Origin: Lewinellaceae bacterium SD302
GTDB lineage: Bacteria; Bacteroidota; Bacteroidia; Chitinophagales; Saprospiraceae
NCBI GenBank assembly: GCA_002591745.1
Contig: PDLQ01000003.1
Coordinates: forward strand, 213,252 to 277,251
Reading direction: 5' to 3'
DNA: 64,000 nt
The notes beneath the pieces were generated by a model that ran no database searches, was not told the origin of the DNA, and worked only from the letters and a program-made list of their open reading frames with translations. The position numbers were made by a program, and so were the translations under genes. Shown here piece after piece: positions 34,408-42,258 of this stretch (position 1 is the stretch's first letter; every line of letters starts with the position of its first letter).

Positions 34408-36192
34408 ATGTATTCAATCAGCCCTGCTACTTTGTTAGTCAAGAAACAACTATTGCTTAGGCTGCTCCTCGGAGTTGTTAGTCTAAGCCTGTTTTCCACC
34501 CTTTTTGCCCAGGGCACCCTTCATCCGGATTTAACGGATGCTTTCACCCGTGATGATAAAGTGGAAACACTCATCATCTTCCAAAATCAGCAACGCTTTA
34601 TTCCCGCCGACACCGATGCATTGATCAGCAAGGTGGCCAAGGGGCAGTACGTGTTCAATGAATTACGCAAGCTTGCCGGTGAAGATCAACGAGCCGTGAG
34701 TAGCTACCTCACTGCTGCTGAAATCGAGTACCGTAGTCTGAGTATCGCCAATGTGATCGGTACTACGCTCAATGAAAGTCAGGCCAAAAGCGTAGCTGAA
34801 TTGGCGAACGTAAAAACCCTGATTGTAAATCCCTGGATTCAGCAAGATCTCGGTTTCGTAGAGCGGGAGCAAGTTCAGGCCCGTCAAATAATCGAATGGG
34901 GTGTACAGCAGATCGGTGCACCACAACTATGGGATGAGGGATTTACCGGTCAGGGCGTGACGGTGGGTGGTCAGGATACCGGCTACGATTATCTACATCC
35001 AACGCTATTCGCAAAGTACCGGGGTAACGTGGCGGGCGACACCATCCACGATTATAACTGGCACGATGCTATCCACAGCATCAGCCCGCTGAATAACAAC
35101 GACGATAATCCCTGTGGATTAGACGTGCCCTTCCCTTGCGACGACAACAACCACGGCACCCACACCATGGGAACGATGGTGGGCGACGACGGCGCAGGTA
35201 ACCAGATCGGCGTAGCCCCCGGTGCGAGCTGGATGGCTTGCCGCAATATGGAACGCGGCTGGGGTAGCCCTCAGAGTTACCTGGAGTGTTTCGAATGGTT
35301 TCTGGCTCCTACGCGGGTTGACGGTAGCGAACCAGATCCGGCCCAAGCTCCTCACGTAATTGCCAACAGCTGGTCTTGCCCCCTGCAAGAAGGGTGCACC
35401 GACGAAACTTACGAACTGTTTGACGTAGCCATCAATAACCTTCGGGCGGCGGGCGTGGTCGTAGTTACCTCCGCCGGCAACGACGGCTCCGAATGTGAGA
35501 CGATCAATAAGCCTCCGTCGGTTTTTCCAGGAGCCTACTCTATCGGAGCATCCAACGACAGCGACGAAATTGCCAACTTCAGCAGCCGAGGCCCGTCTAC
35601 TTTCAACGGAGAAACTTATTTACAGCCACAGGTGGTCGCCCCGGGAGTGAACGTGCGTTCCGCCATTCGCGATGGAGGCTACGCCAGTTTTAACGGTACC
35701 AGTATGGCCGGACCTCACGTAGCCGGGGCGGTGGCCGTCTTGATCTCCGCCCTCCCCGATTTGGCCGGCAATGTTACCGCTATCGAAGAGATATTCCGCC
35801 AGTCCGCCGTGCCCTTATTCTCTGATCAGAGCTGTGGCGACTTTCCCGGCGATGAGCGCCCCAACGCTGTTTATGGTTACGGCCGCATCGACTTGGTAGA
35901 AGCCTACGCGCTCGGCCAGGAGATCGTGAGTACACGGGAGATTTTGCTTGCTGCGGACCGCTTCGAAGTGTTTCCCAATCCGGCCAGCGACTTCGTAACC
36001 GTTGTCAAGCGCCACGGTGCTCCGGCTCGGAATTACACGGTGACCGATTTGAATGGTCGGGTTTTATTAGGACTTCAAAGTAGCAATGCCGGCAATGACC
36101 GAATTGAGCTGAAGAGTCTGCCAACGGGTGTCTATTTGTTGCGGATCGAAACAGCGGATGGAATAGTCGTTCAGAAAGTTGTTAAGCAGTAA
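34408..36192 (+). CDS. Secreted subtilisin-like S8 serine peptidase with T9SS tail
   Basis: A 594-residue extracellular protease. The N-terminal segment is a signal peptide (KKQLLLRLLLGVVSLSLFST then LFAQ), followed by a propeptide-like region to about residue 165. The catalytic triad is Asp190 (GGQDTGYD), His249 (NNHGTHTMG) and Ser432 (NGTSMAGPHVAG), with oxyanion Asn in VIANSWSC. The C-terminal 80 residues (FEVFPNPASDF to GIVVQKVVKQ) are a type A T9SS sorting domain. The start is uncertain: the frame is open from 34345, and ATG 34408 gives the more signal-like N-terminus. A copy of the dispersed motif lies inside the first codons. Confidence 0.92.
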   Translation: MYSISPATLLVKKQLLLRLLLGVVSLSLFSTLFAQGTLHPDLTDAFTRDDKVETLIIFQNQQRFIPADTDALISKVAKGQYVFNELRKLAGEDQRAVSSYLTAAEIEYRSLSIANVIGTTLNESQAKSVAELANVKTLIVNPWIQQDLGFVEREQVQARQIIEWGVQQIGAPQLWDEGFTGQGVTVGGQDTGYDYLHPTLFAKYRGNVAGDTIHDYNWHDAIHSISPLNNNDDNPCGLDVPFPCDDNNHGTHTMGTMVGDDGAGNQIGVAPGASWMACRNMERGWGSPQSYLECFEWFLAPTRVDGSEPDPAQAPHVIANSWSCPLQEGCTDETYELFDVAINNLRAAGVVVVTSAGNDGSECETINKPPSVFPGAYSIGASNDSDEIANFSSRGPSTFNGETYLQPQVVAPGVNVRSAIRDGGYASFNGTSMAGPHVAGAVAVLISALPDLAGNVTAIEEIFRQSAVPLFSDQSCGDFPGDERPNAVYGYGRIDLVEAYALGQEIVSTREILLAADRFEVFPNPASDFVTVVKRHGAPARNYTVTDLNGRVLLGLQSSNAGNDRIELKSLPTGVYLLRIETADGIVVQKVVKQ

Positions 36193-36214
36193 TGACTCCT
36201 TTCCCGCTCCTTCG

Positions 36215-36222
36215 TATTTTTG
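36215..36222 (+). promoter_or_regulatory. -7 promoter element (TATTTTTG)
   Basis: Perfect TAnnTTTG match, 24 bases before the proposed TTG start of the DUF1648 protein; it lies between the peptidase stop and the small gene, so the latter has its own promoter. Confidence 0.55.
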
Positions 36223-36245
36223 ATTGACTGGCCCTGTTAGCTATC

Positions 36246-36680
36246 TTGTTGGGTTATGGAATTGTCATTTTCTATTACGGGCAATTACCGGATGAATTAC
36301 CCCGGCACTACGGCAGTAAAGGTCTGCCAACCGCCTACGCTTCCAAAGCGATACTATTCGGCCTGCCGATTATCGCCACAGCATTATACGTGGCAATGGG
36401 CTGGGCCGGCAACACATTTTCCGATACCCGGAGCAACTGGAGCAAACTACCAGAAGATCCACTAAAGCGTAAGGAGGCACTGAAACTCAACCGTCAGCTA
36501 CTGGCGGTGATGCGTACCGTCATTGGCTGGGTATTTACCTATATCATTTTTGGAACCATTCAGGTTGGCCGGGGAACATGGGAGGGGCTGGGAGAGGGTT
36601 TCGCCAGCGCCTTTTTATTTCTGATTTTCGGACTGCTCGCTTTTCACATCTGGCGATTAAAGCGGCTGGAAAAGCAGTAG
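36246..36680 (+). CDS. DUF1648 membrane protein
   Basis: A 144-residue protein of the DUF1648 type: an N-terminal membrane helix ending in YYGQLPDELPRHYGSKGLPT, the motif (LPxxxPxHxxxxGxP) that defines the family, then two further membrane regions around residues 30-52 and 85-135. DUF1648 occurs alone or in SdpI-like immunity proteins; a function cannot be given. No ATG fits the start. The frame opens only after a stop at 36225, so TTG 36246, TTG 36249 or CTG 36228 must initiate. Confidence 0.78.
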   Translation: MLGYGIVIFYYGQLPDELPRHYGSKGLPTAYASKAILFGLPIIATALYVAMGWAGNTFSDTRSNWSKLPEDPLKRKEALKLNRQLLAVMRTVIGWVFTYIIFGTIQVGRGTWEGLGEGFASAFLFLIFGLLAFHIWRLKRLEKQ

Positions 36681-36684
36681 TCAA

Positions 36685-37272
36685 TCATCGGTACAAGCCA
36701 CTCCGCTCCAGTTCTTCCGCTACGGCGTCCGGCACCAGGTAACGAATGCTTTTGCCCGCCTTGATGCACCTACGTACGTAGGTAGCGGATAACTGCATCA
36801 GCGGGGCCTCCTGCAAGTGCACGCTGGGATGATCGGCCAACTCTCCCAAATCGCTGACGCCGGGGCGCTGATAGACATAAATCGAGTAATCACGCAAAAT
36901 GACCTCATAGTTCTTCCACTTCGGCAGGGTTGGCAGATTATCGCCCCCCATGATCAGAGAGAACTGTTTATCGGGATATTCCTCACGGAGAAAAGTGAGG
37001 GTGTCGATGGTGTAGCTGGGTTTAGGCAGCTTGAACTCGATGTCGCTGGCCCGCAGCTTCGGGGTATCGCCAATGGCCAATTTGACCAAGTGTAGCCGGG
37101 AGTATTGATCGGCCAGACTGTTACTCTTTTTGAATGGGTTCTGGGGGCTCACGATCAGCCACACTTCGTCAAGTTCCGTCTGGGTAGCCATATAATTGGC
37201 AATCACCATATGGCCGGTATGGACCGGATTGAAGGAGCCGAAAAACAACCCTATTTTTTTTCCTTTGCTCAT
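36685..37272 (-). CDS. nadD: Nicotinate-nucleotide adenylyltransferase
   Basis: A 195-residue NadD of the nucleotidyltransferase alpha/beta phosphodiesterase superfamily. It shows LFFGSFNPVHTGHMVIAN (the HxGH motif as HTGH), WLIVSPQNPFKKSN, LIMGGDNLPTLPKW, and the C-terminal ISATxxR-type LSATYVRRCIKAGKSIRYLV. It converts NaMN and ATP to NaAD in NAD synthesis. Its ATG overlaps the stop of the upstream glycosyltransferase gene by four bases (ATGA arrangement), so it is the second gene of a two-gene operon. Confidence 0.95.
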   Translation of the reverse strand: MSKGKKIGLFFGSFNPVHTGHMVIANYMATQTELDEVWLIVSPQNPFKKSNSLADQYSRLHLVKLAIGDTPKLRASDIEFKLPKPSYTIDTLTFLREEYPDKQFSLIMGGDNLPTLPKWKNYEVILRDYSIYVYQRPGVSDLGELADHPSVHLQEAPLMQLSATYVRRCIKAGKSIRYLVPDAVAEELERSGLYR

Positions 37273-38216
37273 GCTTCCACGATGCTGCTACCTGTTTTAA
37301 GCCGGCGGATACGATAGGGCCGCTTGTTCTGACTTTCGTAGTACGTCCGCATTTGGATTTCCACAATAATACCAACGGTTATTAACTGAATGCCCGCAAG
37401 CAGCAAGATCATACCCAACACCATAATGGGCTTCCCCCAGATATCGTTGCCCATCAGTTTCAGCACCAGCAGGTAAACATTGATCAGTACACCGATGGCA
37501 AAAAGCGCCAGTCCCGATTGAGCAAACAAGTGCATCGGCTTAGCCATGTATTTTTTCATGAACAGCATCAGCAGCAGATCACTGACTACTTTGAACGTTC
37601 GGCCCAGGCCATATTTACTTTCGCCGAATTTTCGCGCGTGGTGCTTCACGGGCACCTGAGTAATGCGGGCACCTTCCAGTGCAGCCAGTACGGTAATGAA
37701 GCGATGCAATTCACCGTAAACACCAATGTCTTTGGCGATCTCGGTGCGGAAAATTTTCAGGGCGCAGCCGTAATCCCGCAGGTGAACGCCACTACTCTGG
37801 CGGATGATGTAATTGGCTATCCGGCTGGGGATTTTGCGGAAGAAGGCATTGTCCTGTCGGTTCACCCGTTCGCCTACTACCAGGTCCCAGTCTTCGTCCT
37901 CCGCTTTTTTCAGCATGTGCGGGATGTCCGAAGGGTCATTCTGCAAGTCGCCATCCATAGTAGCAATGAACTTGCCTTGGGCCTGGTCGATTCCGGCCAT
38001 CAAAGCAGCGCTTTGTCCGTAGTTCTTACGAAATTCCACGACCACCAACCGAGGGTCATCGATGCTGTATAATTCCTTCAGGGTACCGTCGGTGGAGCCA
38101 TCGTCTACGTAAATGATCTCGTACTCGTACCCTTGCAGCGCCGCGTTGATCTGATCGATTAGTGGACGAATATTGTCCCGTTCGTTATAAACGGTCACTA
38201 CTACGGAAATGTGCAT
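37269..38216 (-). CDS. GT2 family glycosyltransferase (dolichol/polyprenyl-phosphate sugar synthase-like)
   Basis: A 315-residue enzyme with an N-terminal GT-A domain (VTVYNERDNIRPLIDQI, YVDDGSTDGTL, TMDGDLQNDPSDIPHML, the metal-binding DxD as DGD) and two C-terminal membrane helices at about 232-255 and 267-290. The layout matches the GtrB/ArnC/DPM1-like group, which transfers a sugar from a nucleotide donor to undecaprenyl phosphate on the inner membrane. It is the first gene of an operon with nadD. The donor sugar is not known. Confidence 0.92.
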   Translation of the reverse strand: MHISVVVTVYNERDNIRPLIDQINAALQGYEYEIIYVDDGSTDGTLKELYSIDDPRLVVVEFRKNYGQSAALMAGIDQAQGKFIATMDGDLQNDPSDIPHMLKKAEDEDWDLVVGERVNRQDNAFFRKIPSRIANYIIRQSSGVHLRDYGCALKIFRTEIAKDIGVYGELHRFITVLAALEGARITQVPVKHHARKFGESKYGLGRTFKVVSDLLLMLFMKKYMAKPMHLFAQSGLALFAIGVLINVYLLVLKLMGNDIWGKPIMVLGMILLLAGIQLITVGIIVEIQMRTYYESQNKRPYRIRRLKTGSSIVEA

Positions 38217-38236
38217 AGACTGGTGGTTAAGAACCG

Positions 38237-38244
38237 CAAAGTTA
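38237..38244 (-). promoter_or_regulatory. -7 promoter element (TAACTTTG) of the GT2-nadD operon
   Basis: On the minus strand a perfect TAnnTTTG lies 20 bases before the ATG at 38216; a dispersed motif copy is 10 bases further upstream. Confidence 0.6.
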
Positions 38245-38254
38245 CGGATTTAGG

Positions 38255-38273
38255 GGACTTCAAAGTAGCAGTG
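38255..38273 (-). repeat. Copy of the dispersed GCTACTTTG motif
   Basis: GGACTTCAAAGTAGCAGTG on the plus strand, 18 of 19 identical to copies inside the S8 peptidase gene (36070) and the GMC oxidoreductase gene (39540). Confidence 0.6.
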
Positions 38274-38324
38274 TCGATGGGGAAGGGTTGAAGGGTACAA
38301 GCTTGAAGAACTGAGTGGGGTAAG

Positions 38325-38412
38325 AAGTTTAAAGAACTAAAACTGTAAGGAAGAAGAGTAAATCGTTTCTTACTTAAAACCTTCTTCCTTACAACTTCAG
38401 TACTTTAACCTT
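38325..38412. repeat. Long imperfect inverted repeat
   Basis: Arms of about 32 bases (38325-38356 and 38381-38412) pair with roughly five mismatches around a 24-base spacer; the inner 12 bp (GTAAGGAAGAAG/CTTCTTCCTTAC) are perfect. It lies just beyond the stop of the minus-strand GMC gene and may terminate or stabilise its mRNA. Confidence 0.6.
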
Positions 38413-38426
38413 TTGACCCTCAATCT

Positions 38427-40139
38427 TTATTCTTTGATCGCATGCGCTACGGCCCGCGCTGTTAAAGCCATATAAGTATTACTGGGGTTCACACAAGCCG
38501 CAGAAACCATAGCAGCTCCGTCGGTGACGTAAACGTTCGGGCAATCCCATACTTGGTTGTGGGCGTTGAGGACGCTGGTCTTTGGGTCGCGCCCCATTCT
38601 GGCCGTACCCATTTCGTGGATACTGAAGCCGGGATGAGCCTCTGTTTCATAGGTAGCAATGTTCTTCCCTCCGGCAGCGTCCAGCATTTCGGCGGCGGCA
38701 ATTTTCATTTCTTTGCGCATGGCCCGTTCATTTTCCCCGAAGGCAGCATCCATAATCAGCGTGGGCAAGCCGTCTTTATCCAGGAGGTCGTGATTGAGGG
38801 TAATGCGGTTACCTGGGTTGGGTAAGGATTCACCAAAGGCCGTCATACCGATGCGCCAGCCACCGGGGCGGAGCATTTTTTCTTTGAGCTCCGGCCCGAT
38901 GGTCGTATCCAATTCACGAACGGCCCGCATCCAGTTGCTGCGGCTACCGCTACCCTGATAACCAAAGCCGCGCAGGTAACCGCGTTGACTATTTTTGTCA
39001 TTCAGGTTGACGAAGCGTGGGATATAAAAACCATTGGGGCGACGGCCTTTGTTGTATTGGTCATTATGACCGTCGAAGTCTGCGTAGGCACCAATGCGGT
39101 GGTGATGATCCATCAGATTGCGGCCGAGTTGTCCGCTGCTGTTACCCAGTCCGTCTGGATAATAATTACCGTCCCTGGTATTGAGCAAAATGGCCGTACT
39201 GTTAAGGGTAGAGGCACAGAGAAAGACCGGTCCACGACTGAAGAATTCCAAGTCCTGACCACTTTGGGTATCGCGAACCAAGACACCTTTTGCCCGCTGA
39301 CCGGCCGGATCGACCAGTAGTTGTTTTACGGCACTATCGGCGCGCAGGGTGAGGTTGCCGGTCTGTTCCGCCACGGGCAGGGTAGAGGAAAGACTACTGA
39401 AATATCCGCCGAAAGGACAGCCACGGCGGCAGCGATCACGATACTGGCAATTCCCCCTGGGCCCTAAATGGATCTTGGGATCATAAGCCGTCAGGTGAGC
39501 TGCTCGCCCGGAAGTGACCACTCTGTTCAATTGCTTTCCCATTGCTACTTTGAAGTCCTCCTCTACGCAATTGAGAGGCATGGCCGGCAGGTAGTTACCA
39601 TCCGGAAAATGGGAAAGTCCTTCGTTTTGTCCGCTCACGCCCACGAAGCGTTCCACGTAATCGTACCAAGGCTTCAGGTCGGCGTAGCGAATGGGCCAGT
39701 CCACGGCGATGCCATCGCGGAGATTAGCTTCGAAATCCAGATCGCTGAGCCGGTAGGTTTGCCGGCCCCAGGTGAGGGATCGGCCGCCGACCTGGTAGCC
39801 CCTGATCCAATCGAAGCGGCGTTTTTCAGTGTATGGATATTCGTCGTCTTTACAAAAAAAAGGAACGTCGCTCTGGCGGGCGATGTATTCCTTACGGCTC
39901 AGTTTGTAGTAGTGCTTTTGCTTGACGGAGCGGGGCAGCAGGTTGTTGTATTTAATTTCCCAATCGTCGAGGCTGGCGTAGGGATAATCGCCGTGTTGCA
40001 GCATCCGACCACGCTCCAGCACGAGGGTTTTCAGCCCTTTTTGACAGAGTTCCATGGCCGCCCAGCCGCCGCTGATGCCGGTGCCGACCACAATGGCGTC
40101 GTAGGTGCGGTCATTTTGATTTGCCTTGCTAAAGTTCAT
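38427..40139 (-). CDS. GMC family FAD-dependent oxidoreductase
   Basis: A 570-residue flavoenzyme. The N-terminal Rossmann motif is AIVVGTGISGGWAAMELCQK with the acidic end in LVLERG. The middle contains a CRRGCPFGGYFSS motif, and the C-terminal GMC domain has HEMGTARMGRDPKTSVL, VWDCPNVYVTDGAAMV and NPSNTYMALTARAVAHAI. The set resembles gluconate/glucose dehydrogenase-type subunits that pair with a small Tat-exported subunit and a cytochrome; neither is adjacent and no Tat signal is seen. It oxidises a sugar or alcohol of unknown identity. Confidence 0.9.
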   Translation of the reverse strand: MNFSKANQNDRTYDAIVVGTGISGGWAAMELCQKGLKTLVLERGRMLQHGDYPYASLDDWEIKYNNLLPRSVKQKHYYKLSRKEYIARQSDVPFFCKDDEYPYTEKRRFDWIRGYQVGGRSLTWGRQTYRLSDLDFEANLRDGIAVDWPIRYADLKPWYDYVERFVGVSGQNEGLSHFPDGNYLPAMPLNCVEEDFKVAMGKQLNRVVTSGRAAHLTAYDPKIHLGPRGNCQYRDRCRRGCPFGGYFSSLSSTLPVAEQTGNLTLRADSAVKQLLVDPAGQRAKGVLVRDTQSGQDLEFFSRGPVFLCASTLNSTAILLNTRDGNYYPDGLGNSSGQLGRNLMDHHHRIGAYADFDGHNDQYNKGRRPNGFYIPRFVNLNDKNSQRGYLRGFGYQGSGSRSNWMRAVRELDTTIGPELKEKMLRPGGWRIGMTAFGESLPNPGNRITLNHDLLDKDGLPTLIMDAAFGENERAMRKEMKIAAAEMLDAAGGKNIATYETEAHPGFSIHEMGTARMGRDPKTSVLNAHNQVWDCPNVYVTDGAAMVSAACVNPSNTYMALTARAVAHAIKE

Positions 40140-40182
40140 AATGGCAAGTTAAGGGACATTGCTTTTTGCTGACCTACTCCCC

Positions 40183-41055
40183 TCAAAAAATCTCCACCGA
40201 AAACGACGCCGTAAACGTTTCGCCGTTGGCCAATTCGATAATGCCTTCTTTGGTCTTTAAATTACCGTCCGTATCGTGGTTGTCTGCGATGCCTAACCAG
40301 GGCTCGAGGCAGACGAAATCGCCGTTCGGTTTGGCCCAGACGGCGAAGTAATCAAAGTCCTCGTAATGGAAGCCGAGCACCTTGCCGTTCTTCTTGCTCA
40401 CCAGCTCTACTGACTTACTCTTCAGGTCTTTAAAGATCAGGGCATCGTTTTCAAAGAGTTCGTGAGTTAGCGGTAACTGACTGCCGTTCCAGGGAACTGG
40501 CCGGGTATCCGGGCCAATCAATCCTCCATCTACCACGGTATGCGATGCGGAATTCTCGTGGTGCTCAAAATCAAGGTAGTAATCGTCGTAGGCTTCATCT
40601 CCGTTTACCGGCACTTTGAAAGCGGTATGACCTCCCAGGGAGAAGTAGAGGGGTGCATTACCAGTGTTTGTAACCCTATGTGTTTGCCGCAGTTTTCTGC
40701 CTTCTAGTCGATATTCCACCTTGAAAATAAAATCAAAGGGATAATTCTGCTTCAGCACCGGACTGCTGGCGTAGGTAAATACGAGCGTTTGATGGTCGGG
40801 CTGATTGGGAACTAAATTAGGGTTGCGGCGAATAAAGCCGTGCTTTGGAACCGTGTAAGTATGGCCCTTGAAAATGTACTGATCGTTCTTCAATCCACCG
40901 ATTATGGGGAATAATACCGGGGCGGAACTTCCCCAGACCTTCGGATCAGCCTGCCAGATGTATTCTTTTCCGCTACTGCGGTCAGTGATACTGGTAATCT
41001 CAGCCCCTTCAATTTGGACTTTCACGGTGAGGTGGTCATTTTTTATACAATGCAT
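40183..41055 (-). CDS. Aldose 1-epimerase-like protein (LacX group)
   Basis: A 290-residue galactose-mutarotase-fold protein: GAEITSITDRSSGKEYIWQAD, VLFPIIGGLKNDQY, HGFIRRNPNLV, HRVTNTGNAPLYFSLGGHTAF (catalytic His in GGH) and FVCLEPWLGIAD with the catalytic Glu. The GFIR and LGGHTAF pattern fits the LacX subgroup of unknown substrate. It lies 43 bases downstream of the 5' end of the GMC gene and in the same direction, so both may form an operon concerned with sugar oxidation; this is inference. Confidence 0.9.
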   Translation of the reverse strand: MHCIKNDHLTVKVQIEGAEITSITDRSSGKEYIWQADPKVWGSSAPVLFPIIGGLKNDQYIFKGHTYTVPKHGFIRRNPNLVPNQPDHQTLVFTYASSPVLKQNYPFDFIFKVEYRLEGRKLRQTHRVTNTGNAPLYFSLGGHTAFKVPVNGDEAYDDYYLDFEHHENSASHTVVDGGLIGPDTRPVPWNGSQLPLTHELFENDALIFKDLKSKSVELVSKKNGKVLGFHYEDFDYFAVWAKPNGDFVCLEPWLGIADNHDTDGNLKTKEGIIELANGETFTASFSVEIF

Positions 41056-41112
41056 GTTTCACTAACTTGAATTCTCTTTAATCAGTTTTGACAACTTACA
41101 AATTCAGCGCTC

Positions 41113-41643
41113 TTGGAAGACGAAATTCTCGACGAAAACCTGACCGTCGAATATCGAAAATATGATTCTCAAACGATCGTCCGGATTAATGATGCCAAAA
41201 TCCAGTTGGGTGAGGACCTGAACAACATTATTACCGGCCGTACCACGCTCTTCGCCCTTTTCGGCCTCAACGTATTGGGCCTTTTCGTTGGCATGATCAC
41301 GGATGAATACGGAGACCTGTTTGTCGGAACGGTCCTCGAATTCGTAGTGCTGGGATGCTTTTACTTGCTTCTTGGGTATCTGGTGCCGCGTCGGCCGTTG
41401 CTTTATCTGGCCCTGGGGGTAGGACTTTATGTTTTGGTTTTGATCGGTAACGCCATCATTATGTCAGAAACAATCTTCGTCGGATTCTTTGTCAAGATCG
41501 CGGTGTTCTACGGCTTTTTCAGAGGTATAAGTGGCGCTTTGTCACTGCGTAGGACCAAGGAAAGACTAAGTTCTTTGGGTGTTCCTGAAGAAGAAATTAA
41601 GCAGGCAATTAGAACCCTCAAGCCGATCCCGAGAACCGGGTGA
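41113..41643 (+). CDS. Hypothetical membrane protein with four TM segments
   Basis: A 176-residue protein with a TTG start (MEDEILDENLTVEYRKYDSQ). A hydrophilic N-terminus of about 45 residues is followed by four membrane helices (about residues 50-70, 77-97, 99-118, 121-140) and a charged C-terminal helix (ERLSSLGVPEEEIKQAIRTL). The final region resembles short-helix motifs of Bacteroidota membrane proteins of unknown function. No family recognised. The stop codon is inside a triple CGGGTGAA direct repeat. Confidence 0.7.
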   Translation: MEDEILDENLTVEYRKYDSQTIVRINDAKIQLGEDLNNIITGRTTLFALFGLNVLGLFVGMITDEYGDLFVGTVLEFVVLGCFYLLLGYLVPRRPLLYLALGVGLYVLVLIGNAIIMSETIFVGFFVKIAVFYGFFRGISGALSLRRTKERLSSLGVPEEEIKQAIRTLKPIPRTG

Positions 41644-41660
41644 ACGGGTGAACGGGTGAA
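41637..41660. repeat. Three direct copies of CGGGTGAA
   Basis: Exact tandem octamer repeated three times across the stop codon of the preceding gene. Each unit supplies a TGA, so the repeat may have arisen by slippage. Confidence 0.7.
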
Positions 41661-41666
41661 AAGTAA

Positions 41667-42107
41667 TTACTCCGAATCCCGCAGCTCAATCAAGATCACT
41701 CCGCCACTCCCTTGGGTGCCGTATCGGCTGGTTTCAGAAGGCGTCTTCAATACTTCCACACTTTTAATCTCGTTGGGGTCCACGGCACTGAACAAACTGG
41801 AGTAGCTATTGCCCAAAGGCGTACCGTTCACCACGTATAAGGGACGGTACTCAGCGCCCGCCGAGGCATTGCTGCGCACCTGCACGGTAGCTCTCTCGCC
41901 GGAGCCGGTGATCTGAATGCCAGGAATCCGCCTTAGGTAAGACGTCAGATCGATGCTGCTTTCGGCTGCGTCGACCTTGACTTTGTTATGGTTCTTTTGC
42001 TTGCGCGCGGCCATATCGCCGTCTTCGGTTCTTTGAACACCTTGGTTGGTAGCACAGCCCAACAGTAGAAACAGGAGCAGGATATTGGCAAGCACTTTCA
42101 TTGACAC
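41667..42107 (-). CDS. Stand-alone TonB-receptor plug domain lipoprotein
   Basis: A 146-residue lipoprotein (MKVLANILLLFLLLGCATNQ; lipid Cys near residue 17) whose mature part is a plug domain alone: SSIDLTSYLRRIPGIQITGS, YRPLYVVNGTPLGNSYSSL, VDPNEIKSVEVLKTPSETSRYGTQGSGGVILIEL. These are the signatures of the plug of SusC/TonB-dependent receptors, but there is no barrel. Plugs alone are known as N-terminal parts of receptors; as free lipoproteins they are less described. It may start at Met3 (42101). The TAACTTTA at 42125-42132 (minus strand) is a likely -7 element. Confidence 0.82.
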   Translation of the reverse strand: MSMKVLANILLLFLLLGCATNQGVQRTEDGDMAARKQKNHNKVKVDAAESSIDLTSYLRRIPGIQITGSGERATVQVRSNASAGAEYRPLYVVNGTPLGNSYSSLFSAVDPNEIKSVEVLKTPSETSRYGTQGSGGVILIELRDSE

Positions 42108-42258
42108 ATTGTTGGTTAGGTCAATAAAGTTAGGGTTTCTTTAGCTAACAATTTTAAGGCCGAAGAACAGTCATCTGCGGTCAGAGCCACACGATTTTGT
42201 AAAGAGATGGTCCATATCTTCCATGCTTTGTAGAAATTTGCGATTGCCGTGTTCTGAA

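Noticed and set aside
41637..41660. Triple CGGGTGAA as a CRISPR or phase-variable repeat
   Set aside because: Three units without spacers at a stop codon; changes in number would hardly alter the protein. It is kept only as a small repeat feature.
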